Below, one piece after another: positions 58,262 to 64,000 of a DNA stretch of 64,000 nucleotides. The notes beneath the pieces are model-generated. The model ran no database searches, had not been told where the DNA came from, and was given only the letters and a program-made list of their open reading frames with translations. Source of the stretch: Sphingomonas sp. PAMC26645. Its GTDB lineage: Bacteria; Pseudomonadota; Alphaproteobacteria; Sphingomonadales; Sphingomonadaceae. Where the stretch lies: assembly GCF_004795835.1 (NCBI RefSeq), contig NZ_CP039249.1, forward strand, positions 1,546,501-1,610,500, written 5' to 3'. How positions within the stretch are numbered: the first letter of the stretch is position 1; each line of letters begins with the position of its first letter. The position numbers were made by a program, and so were the translations under genes.

Positions 58262-59056
58262 TCAGTTCGTCTTTGGCCCTATGGTGGTGCCGGTCTGGAG
58301 CGTCCAGGTTTCCGCGCCTTCCATCCCCAGTGCAGTGAGGCGACCCGAAGCGTAGGCGCCCGTGTCGATGCCGATTCGGTGCCCGCGTCGTTCGATTTCG
58401 TCGGTCATGGTGTGGCCATGGACGATCGTCTTTTCCAACGTCGAGCGATGATCGAGGAAGGGATCGCGAATCCACCGCAGGTCGGAGGTGCGCTGTAGAC
58501 CGAGCGGCGTGTCAGGGCGTACGCCGGCGTGGACGAACGCGTAGTCGCCGATCACGATCATGTCCTCGAACTTGCGCAAGAATTCGCGGTGTTCGTCTGG
58601 AACGAGCGTTTCGAGGCGTTGCACCAGCTCTTCATAGTCGAGCCGCTCATATTCCGCGGCTTCCATGCCGTAGCTCAGCACGGTCTCGCGCCCGCCGATG
58701 CGGCAGAACAACCGGAGTGCCTTGGGTTCGCCGTCGAGCGCACCGAGGAAGATCTCTTCGTGATTACCGAGCAGGAAGCGGATGTCGGGGTGGTCGGGGC
58801 GGGCATGGGCAAGCCCGCGCAACCGATCGATCACTGCCGCGGAGGCGGGGCCCCGGTCGACGATATCGCCGAGGAATATCAAGGTCGTTTCCGCTGCACC
58901 GCGGTCGCGTTCGTCCGCCTCGATCAACCCAATCAGTTCGTCGAGCAGGTCGGCGCGACCGTGAATGTCGCCGACGGCATAAACGCGGCGACCGGGAGGA
59001 ACCTGCGGTTGAGTCAGCTTGGCAACGCTACGGGACTTGAAAAGCTTTGAAATCAT
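58262..59056 (-). CDS. Calcineurin-like metallophosphoesterase
   Basis: 264 residues. The metal-binding motifs are complete: GDIHGRADLL (about 28-37), GDIVDRGPAS (about 63-72) and GNHEEIF (about 97-103), then VHAG and HGHT. This is the PP1-like/ApaH-like bacterial serine/threonine phosphatase group. The substrate (phosphoprotein or dinucleoside polyphosphate) cannot be told. No kinase gene nearby. Confidence 0.9.
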   Translation of the reverse strand: MISKLFKSRSVAKLTQPQVPPGRRVYAVGDIHGRADLLDELIGLIEADERDRGAAETTLIFLGDIVDRGPASAAVIDRLRGLAHARPDHPDIRFLLGNHEEIFLGALDGEPKALRLFCRIGGRETVLSYGMEAAEYERLDYEELVQRLETLVPDEHREFLRKFEDMIVIGDYAFVHAGVRPDTPLGLQRTSDLRWIRDPFLDHRSTLEKTIVHGHTMTDEIERRGHRIGIDTGAYASGRLTALGMEGAETWTLQTGTTIGPKTN

Positions 59057-59261
59057 GCTGCAATCGATGTGGGGAGGAAGATGTACGGGACCTGATTGAA
59101 CGCGTCACTCGATCGCGCGGGCGCATGCGATCGCATAGGATGTTCGGACAGGCGTCGCAACGCATCGCCGTGTCCGGGCGCAACGCATCGCCGCGATAGG
59201 GCGCGCGGGGCTTGCGGTCGTGCAGCATGACGCGGGGGCGCACGACAGCTATGGGGACGCC

Positions 59262-60281
59262 ATGTCGATGATCTCCCGCTTCGCGCCGTTCCTGATGCTC
59301 ACGGCCGCTACGCCCACGGCTTTGCCTGCCGCACCGATGCCCGTAGCGGATGCGCCGCCGACGGCTGCGTTCTTCGACACGTTGCGCGCTGCCGATCTCC
59401 GGCTGGCGACGATCGCCTACCGGCTGACTACTGGCAATGCGGCGTTGTGTGACCGCCTCCAGCCACAGATCGGCATGCCGATCCATGCGCTGACGCAATA
59501 TGGCCCCGGCGCGCGCAAGGCCGCAGCGGCCACCTTCGGGTTCCAATCGACGATCGGTGTCGAGGCGGTCGTCGCTGGCGGTCCAGCTGACCGCGCGGGA
59601 GTTCGTCCCAACGATTCGATCGTCGCGATCGACGATCGATCACAACCGGGCTTGCCGTCTGCCGATGCGCCCGAAAGCGCGGCAGTGCGCGATGCTGCGG
59701 AAGCGATCATCACCGATGCGCCGGTCGGAAAGCCGTTGCGACTGACGGTGCTGCGCGACGGCAAGCGCGTGCCGATCACGATCACGCCGGTCGCCGGATG
59801 CCGGTCGCGGTTCGAGATCCTGCTCGGCACTGGCCTGGATGCGAGCGCGGACGGTTCGATCGTGCAGCTCGGCGAGCGGTTCTTCGAGGGCTATACCGAC
59901 GAGGAGATCGCGGTCGTCGTCGCGCATGAACTCTCGCACAACATCCTACGTCACCGCGCCCGGCTCGATGCGGCGAAGATCAATCGCGGCCTGCTGGCGG
60001 AACTCGGTCGCAACGGCCGCCTGATTCGCCAGACCGAGGATCAGGCGGACCTGCTCGGCATCTACCTGCTCGCCAACGCCGGTTACGATCCGATGTCGGC
60101 CCCTAAATTCTGGCGGAGCAAGGGCGGCGCGATCGACGGCGGGCTGTTCCGTAGTCGCACGCACGCATCGTCCAAGGCGCGTGCCGAAGCGCTGGAAGCC
60201 GCCGCGCGGGACATCGCGGCGACCGCGACGCGGCCGATCATCCCGCCAGTCGTTGCGACTCGTAACGTGCCGTTGCGCTGA
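59262..60281 (+). CDS. M48-type zinc protease with N-terminal PDZ domain
   Basis: 339 residues. A signal-peptide-like N-terminus leads to a helical region, then a PDZ domain (about 85-180: VEAVVAGGPADRAGVRPNDSIVAIDD in pieces). The protease part has HExxH as HELSH at 222-226 and the third ligand glutamate in EDQADLLG about 40 residues later. Well-known M48 proteins such as BepA carry TPR repeats after the protease domain; here a PDZ precedes it. Likely a periplasmic quality-control protease (inference). GGGGAC precedes the ATG. The 3' end overlaps wecC on the other strand by 44 bp. Confidence 0.85.
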   Translation: MSMISRFAPFLMLTAATPTALPAAPMPVADAPPTAAFFDTLRAADLRLATIAYRLTTGNAALCDRLQPQIGMPIHALTQYGPGARKAAAATFGFQSTIGVEAVVAGGPADRAGVRPNDSIVAIDDRSQPGLPSADAPESAAVRDAAEAIITDAPVGKPLRLTVLRDGKRVPITITPVAGCRSRFEILLGTGLDASADGSIVQLGERFFEGYTDEEIAVVVAHELSHNILRHRARLDAAKINRGLLAELGRNGRLIRQTEDQADLLGIYLLANAGYDPMSAPKFWRSKGGAIDGGLFRSRTHASSKARAEALEAAARDIAATATRPIIPPVVATRNVPLR

Positions 60282-61557
60282 CCGCAGGCGGCGACGCCCG
60301 CGGCTGATCCGGCCAGATGCCGCGCGTGTCGAGCACCGCCTTATCGATGCGCTCCTCGAGCGGGATTGACTTGAATACGTCGTGGTCGACCAGCACGATC
60401 ATGATCGAACACGTCTCGATCGCGGTGTCTACGTCGATCAGCGTCGCGCCGGTGTCCGCCATCACGGCGGGCAGCGTCTGCGCATAGGGCTCGACGATCC
60501 GCACCCGGTCGCCGAACTGGCGCGCCACGGCTTCCGCGACCTTGAGGGCAGGGCTCTCGCGGAAGTCGTCGATGTTCGCCTTGAACGCGAGGCCCAGGCA
60601 CGCGACCGTAGCCTCGGGTGACGCCTCGACCAGGGCCGCGACCTGCGCGATGACGTGGTCGGTCTTGCCGTCGTTGACCTCGCGCGCGGTCCGGATCAGC
60701 GGCGTCTGGTCGGGGGCGGCGTGGACGAGGAACCACGGATCGACCGCGATGCAATGCCCGCCGACACCGGGGCCGGGTTGCAGGATGTTGACGCGCGGAT
60801 GGCGGTTGGCGAGGCGGATCACCTCCCACACGTCGACGCCCATCGTGTCGGCGATGAGCGACAGTTCGTTAGCGAACGCGATGTTGACGTCGCGAAACGC
60901 ATTCTCGGTAAGCTTGGTCATCTCTGCAGCGCGCGCGGTCGTGGTCACGCAGGCACCGCGCACGAAGCGGCGATAGAAGGTCAGCGCCTTACGCGCACAC
61001 CGCGGCGTGATGCCGCCGATGACGCGGTCGTTGTCGATCAACTCGACTAGGATGCGGCCCGGCAGCACGCGCTCCGGGCAATAGGCGATCGCGACATCCG
61101 CCTGGTCGCCTGTCTTCCCCGGTACGCGCAGGTCGGGGCGCAGGCTTGCCAGCAGGTCGCGAACCTTCTCGGTGGTGCCGACCGGCGAGGTCGATTCGAG
61201 GATGATCGTATCGCCCGTCTTCAGCACGCTCGCGATCGTGGTCGCGGCGTCGAGGACGTAGCGGATGTTGGGTGCGTGATCGGCGTCGAATGGAGTCGGT
61301 ACCGCGATCACGAACACGTCGGCAGGCTCGATCGCGGTCGAGGCGCGCAACGTGCCGCGCGCAACGACACCCGAGACGAGGCCGTCGAGATCGACCTCCT
61401 CGATGTGCACGCGGCCGGAATTGACCGTCTCCACGACCGATTCGGTCACGTCGACACCGAGCACCTGCGCCCCCGTCCGCGCGATGATCGCCGCGGTGGG
61501 AAGGCCGATATAGCCGAGCCCGAGGACGACGACGGTGAGGTTAGAGTCCGACAGCAT
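60238..61557 (-). CDS. wecC: UDP-N-acetyl-D-mannosamine dehydrogenase
   Basis: 439 residues. NAD-dependent two-step oxidation of UDP-ManNAc to UDP-ManNAcA. The Rossmann loop GLGYIGLP is at 13-20 and the catalytic Cys269 in GVGGHCIAVDP. The block ELSLIADTMGVDVWEVI is typical of the UDP-sugar dehydrogenase family. The start MLSDSN overlaps the wecB 3' end by 17 bases, so the two are coupled. With WecB it makes an acidic sugar for a surface polysaccharide. Confidence 0.92.
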   Translation of the reverse strand: MLSDSNLTVVVLGLGYIGLPTAAIIARTGAQVLGVDVTESVVETVNSGRVHIEEVDLDGLVSGVVARGTLRASTAIEPADVFVIAVPTPFDADHAPNIRYVLDAATTIASVLKTGDTIILESTSPVGTTEKVRDLLASLRPDLRVPGKTGDQADVAIAYCPERVLPGRILVELIDNDRVIGGITPRCARKALTFYRRFVRGACVTTTARAAEMTKLTENAFRDVNIAFANELSLIADTMGVDVWEVIRLANRHPRVNILQPGPGVGGHCIAVDPWFLVHAAPDQTPLIRTAREVNDGKTDHVIAQVAALVEASPEATVACLGLAFKANIDDFRESPALKVAEAVARQFGDRVRIVEPYAQTLPAVMADTGATLIDVDTAIETCSIMIVLVDHDVFKSIPLEERIDKAVLDTRGIWPDQPRASPPAVSATARYESQRLAG

Positions 61558-62665
61558 GCGCGACGACCTTTGCGATTTTGGCGGCGGCATGGCCATCCCC
61601 GAACGGGTTATGGGCGCGGGCCATCGCGGAGTAGCGCGACGTGTCGTCGAGCAGGGTGAAGATTTCGGAAACGATGCGGTCCTCGTCGGTGCCGATCAGC
61701 CTCGCGGTGCCAGCCGCGACGCCCTCCGGCCGCTCGGTGGTCTCGCGCATCACGAGGACCGGCTTGCCGAGCGCAGGTGCCTCCTCCTGCACGCCGCCCG
61801 AATCGGTCAGGACGATGTCCGCCATGCCGAGCGCGCGGACGAAGTGCGGGTAATCGAGCGGCTCGATCCGCGCGACGTTGGCGCGGGTACCGAGGATCGC
61901 GTCCATCACCGATACGACGTTCGGGTTCGGGTGGACCGGGAACAGCACCGCGACGTCATCGCGCTCCGCAATACGCCCGATCGCGCGCGCGATCGCGGCC
62001 ATGCCGTCGCCGAAATTCTCGCGCCGATGCGTCGTGACCAGGATGATCCGCTTGCCCGCGAAGCGCGCGGCGATCGCGTCGAGCCCGGCCGCCAGCGACG
62101 GGTCCGCCGCGACGCGGTCCGCGGTCCAGTGCAGGGCATCGATCACGGTGTTGCCGGTGACGTGGATCGTGTCCTCGGCGATCGTCTCACGTCGCAGTGC
62201 CTCAGCGGCGGTGTCGGTGGGTGCGAAATGCAGCGTGGCGATCGGCGCGACGATGCGCCGGTTCACCTCCTCCGGCCAGGGATGGTAGATGTCGCCAGAC
62301 CGCAGCCCCGCCTCGACATGCGCGACCGGGACCTTGCGGTAATAGGCGGCAAGCGCTCCCGTCATCGCGGTCGCGGTGTCGCCCTGCACGATGACGAGGT
62401 CGGGCCGCTCGGCATCCATGACGTCGCCGAGACCGACCAGCAGCCGCGCGGTAAGGCGATCGAGCGTCTGTCCCGGCTCCATCAGGTCGAGATCGATGTC
62501 GGGCACGAGATCAGCGATCGCGAGCACCTGATCGAGCAGCCCGCGGTGCTGCGCGGTGACGCAGGTGCGGACGGTCAGGCCGCGGATCGCAGCCAGCGCC
62601 CGGATCACCGGGAAGAGTTTGATCGCTTCGGGTCGCGTGCCGAAGATGACGAGAACTTTGGGCAT
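61541..62665 (-). CDS. wecB: UDP-N-acetylglucosamine 2-epimerase (non-hydrolysing)
   Basis: 374 residues. Interconverts UDP-GlcNAc and UDP-ManNAc. Motifs FGTRPEAIKLFPV (about 7-19), VQGDTATAM, HVEAGLRSGD and the UDP-binding DSGGVQEEAP with ERPEGV are all present. First of the wecB-wecC pair and divergent from galU with 109 bp between starts. Confidence 0.95.
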   Translation of the reverse strand: MPKVLVIFGTRPEAIKLFPVIRALAAIRGLTVRTCVTAQHRGLLDQVLAIADLVPDIDLDLMEPGQTLDRLTARLLVGLGDVMDAERPDLVIVQGDTATAMTGALAAYYRKVPVAHVEAGLRSGDIYHPWPEEVNRRIVAPIATLHFAPTDTAAEALRRETIAEDTIHVTGNTVIDALHWTADRVAADPSLAAGLDAIAARFAGKRIILVTTHRRENFGDGMAAIARAIGRIAERDDVAVLFPVHPNPNVVSVMDAILGTRANVARIEPLDYPHFVRALGMADIVLTDSGGVQEEAPALGKPVLVMRETTERPEGVAAGTARLIGTDEDRIVSEIFTLLDDTSRYSAMARAHNPFGDGHAAAKIAKVVAHAVGL

Positions 62666-62774
62666 GATGCAGTCCCTAGATCAACGTCTTTAACGACGCG
62701 CTAATTCAATGCGACAATTTGCGCGCAGGCGTAACGATCGGTAGACGGTCCCGCGAGATCAAAGGGAGCATCGA
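62666..62774. promoter_or_regulatory. Divergent intergenic region between wecB and galU
   Basis: 109 bp that must contain the promoters of both polysaccharide-precursor units. AT-richer sequence lies at about 62680-62720. AAAGGGAG 6 bases before the galU ATG is a clear ribosome binding site. Promoter boxes not resolved by eye. Confidence 0.45.
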
Positions 62775-63647
62775 ATGACCATAAAGCCGCTGCGCAAGGC
62801 CGTGTTTCCGGTGGCAGGACTGGGTACGCGCTTCCTTCCGGCCACCAAGGCCATGCCGAAGGAAATGCTCACCGTCGTCGACAAACCGCTGATTCAATAT
62901 GCGGTCGAGGAAGCACTCGAGGCTGGGATCGAGCAGATCATCTTCGTGACAGGGCGCGGCAAAAGCGCGCTCGAGGATCATTTCGACATCTCGTACGAGC
63001 TAGAGGATACCATGCGGTCGCGCGGCAAGTCGCTGGACGCGATCAGCAATATCCGGATGAAGCCCGGTTCGCCGGTCTATGTCCGGCAGCAGGAGCCGCT
63101 CGGCCTGGGCCATGCGGTCTGGTGCGCGCGAGAGATCGTCGGTGACGAACCGTTCGCGGTCCTGCTCCCCGACGAGTTGATGGTCGGCAAGCCCGGCTTC
63201 ATGAAGCAGATGGTCGAGGCCTATAACCAAGTCGGCGGCAACGTGATCGGTGCGCTCGAAGTGCCCGATTCGGAAACCGACAAATACGGCATCATCTCGC
63301 CGGGCGCGATCGATGGGCGACTCACGGAAGTGACCGCACTCGTCGAAAAACCCAAGCGCGGCACCGCACCGTCGAATTTGATGATCCCGGGGCGTTACAT
63401 CCTGCAGCCCGAGGTGATGCGGATCCTGGAGACGCAGGAAAAGGGCGCGGGCGACGAGATCCAGCTGACCGACGCGATGGCGCAGTTGATCGGCAACCAG
63501 TCGTTCCACGGCTTCACCTTCGATGGCCAGCGCTATGACTGCGGCGACAAGGCCGGCTACATCCAGGCCAATTTGGCGATCGCACTGGCCCGCGACGACA
63601 TCGGGCCCGGCATCCGCGACTTCGCAACGAAGCTGCTGGCGAGCTGA
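62775..63647 (+). CDS. galU: UTP--glucose-1-phosphate uridylyltransferase
   Basis: 290 residues. Makes UDP-glucose for exopolysaccharide, LPS and trehalose synthesis. The nucleotide-binding loop PVAGLGTRFLPATKAMPKEM starts at residue 12. GLGHAVWCAR, LLPDELM, EKPKRG and GRYILQPEV follow as in GalU. Length normal. The 12-bp tandem repeat lies directly downstream. Confidence 0.96.
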   Translation: MTIKPLRKAVFPVAGLGTRFLPATKAMPKEMLTVVDKPLIQYAVEEALEAGIEQIIFVTGRGKSALEDHFDISYELEDTMRSRGKSLDAISNIRMKPGSPVYVRQQEPLGLGHAVWCAREIVGDEPFAVLLPDELMVGKPGFMKQMVEAYNQVGGNVIGALEVPDSETDKYGIISPGAIDGRLTEVTALVEKPKRGTAPSNLMIPGRYILQPEVMRILETQEKGAGDEIQLTDAMAQLIGNQSFHGFTFDGQRYDCGDKAGYIQANLAIALARDDIGPGIRDFATKLLAS

Positions 63648-63655
63648 GCTAGCAG

Positions 63656-63703
63656 CCCGCTCGCCGGCCCGCTCGCCGGCCCGCTCGCCGGCCCGCTCAC
63701 CGG
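63656..63703. repeat. Four tandem copies of a 12-bp unit
   Basis: The unit CCCGCTCGCCGG occurs four times head to tail, the last with one change (CTCACCGG). The array fills the gap between galU and the convergent sugar transferase gene, ending 4 bases from the latter's stop. Copy number may vary between strains. Confidence 0.95.
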
Positions 63704-63707
63704 AACG

Positions 63708-64000
63708 TCAGAAGGCGTTCCGGTGTAGCAGGACGCGGAAGGTCAGGAGGATGATCTTGATGTCGCGCCAGATCGACCAATGCTCGAGATACTCGAGATC
63801 CGCCTGGAGCCGGTTGCGCAGATCGTCCTCGTACAACGTCGCACCGCGATAGCCGCGCACCTGCGCTAGGCCCGTCAAACCAGGCTTGGCGGCATGACGA
63901 TGCCAGTATCGCTGGTCGACTTCCCAGAATAATTTGTCCGCCGCGCGCGACCCGAGTGCGTGCGGGCGCGGGCCGACGATGCTCATGTCGCCCTTCAGGA
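63708..64000 (-). CDS. Undecaprenyl-phosphate sugar transferase, C-terminal part (5' end outside window)
   Basis: About 97 residues are visible and the frame remains open to the window edge. LKGDMSIVGPRPH, KPGLTGLAQVRGYRG and DLEYLEHWSIWRDIKIIL are the hallmarks of the bacterial sugar transferase domain. That domain primes polysaccharide repeat units by attaching a sugar-1-phosphate to the lipid carrier. Together with wecB, wecC and galU it indicates that a surface polysaccharide cluster begins here. Confidence 0.9.
   Translation of the reverse strand, partial: LKGDMSIVGPRPHALGSRAADKLFWEVDQRYWHRHAAKPGLTGLAQVRGYRGATLYEDDLRNRLQADLEYLEHWSIWRDIKIILLTFRVLLHRNAF

Noticed and set aside
63656..63703. 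Possible CRISPR array
   Set aside because: Units are 12 bp, contiguous, without spacers and with no cas genes.

Overview
The window is about 64 kb of GC-rich DNA that reads as a Sphingomonas-like alphaproteobacterial chromosome. The basis is gene content and order: a complete division/cell-wall (dcw) cluster, sphingomonad-type TonB receptor and halogenase genes, a class II DAHP synthase, intracellular PHB depolymerase and exopolysaccharide genes. It also has many short palindromic repeats of the kind scattered through proteobacterial genomes. Species cannot be fixed from the sequence alone.

Layout. (1) Positions 1-18771: one co-directional dcw cluster, mraZ(partial)-rsmH-ftsL-ftsI-murE-murF-mraY-murD-ftsW-murG-murC-murB-ddl-ftsQ-ftsA-ftsZ. 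Most neighbours overlap by 4 bases (ATGA/GTGA), so translation is probably coupled. It builds lipid II and the septal ring. (2) 19019-22371: a TPR/SPOR secreted protein overlapping a dGTPase. (3) 22546-28448: a small secreted protein, a DUF1800/DUF1501 pair, argS and a membrane-anchored SPOR protein. (4) 28449-39260: a gene-poor AT-richer gap, a small protein, glpD, RNase R followed by two small paralogous membrane proteins, a saccharopine-dehydrogenase-like oxidoreductase, a TfoX-like protein, an ABC exporter, PHB depolymerase and a flavin-binding stress protein. (5) 39491-50156: a JmjC-like cupin gene, four tandem flavin-dependent tryptophan-halogenase-family genes in a 4-base-overlapping operon, and a divergent TonB-dependent receptor. 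(6) 50383-58062: a YghU-type glutathione transferase, tRNA-Glu(CUC), class II DAHP synthase, a D-2-hydroxyacid dehydrogenase, cysS, rpsU, an FKBP isomerase and small membrane proteins. (7) 58262-64000: a metallophosphatase, a PDZ-M48 protease, wecC-wecB, galU and the end of a sugar transferase, suggesting the edge of a surface polysaccharide locus.

Two things stand out. First, paired-hairpin palindromic repeats of about 100 bp sit inside reading frames: once in murD, at both ends of murB, and once in the catalytic domain of RNase R. Others form the spacer and ribosome binding site before murF and ddl. Second, the halogenase operon contains one member (43723-45123) that has lost the catalytic lysine, the catalytic glutamate and the WxWxIP motif but keeps an intact frame. 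A LacI-operator-like palindrome lies just ahead of the adjoining TonB receptor. No CRISPR array, prophage or insertion sequence was seen.
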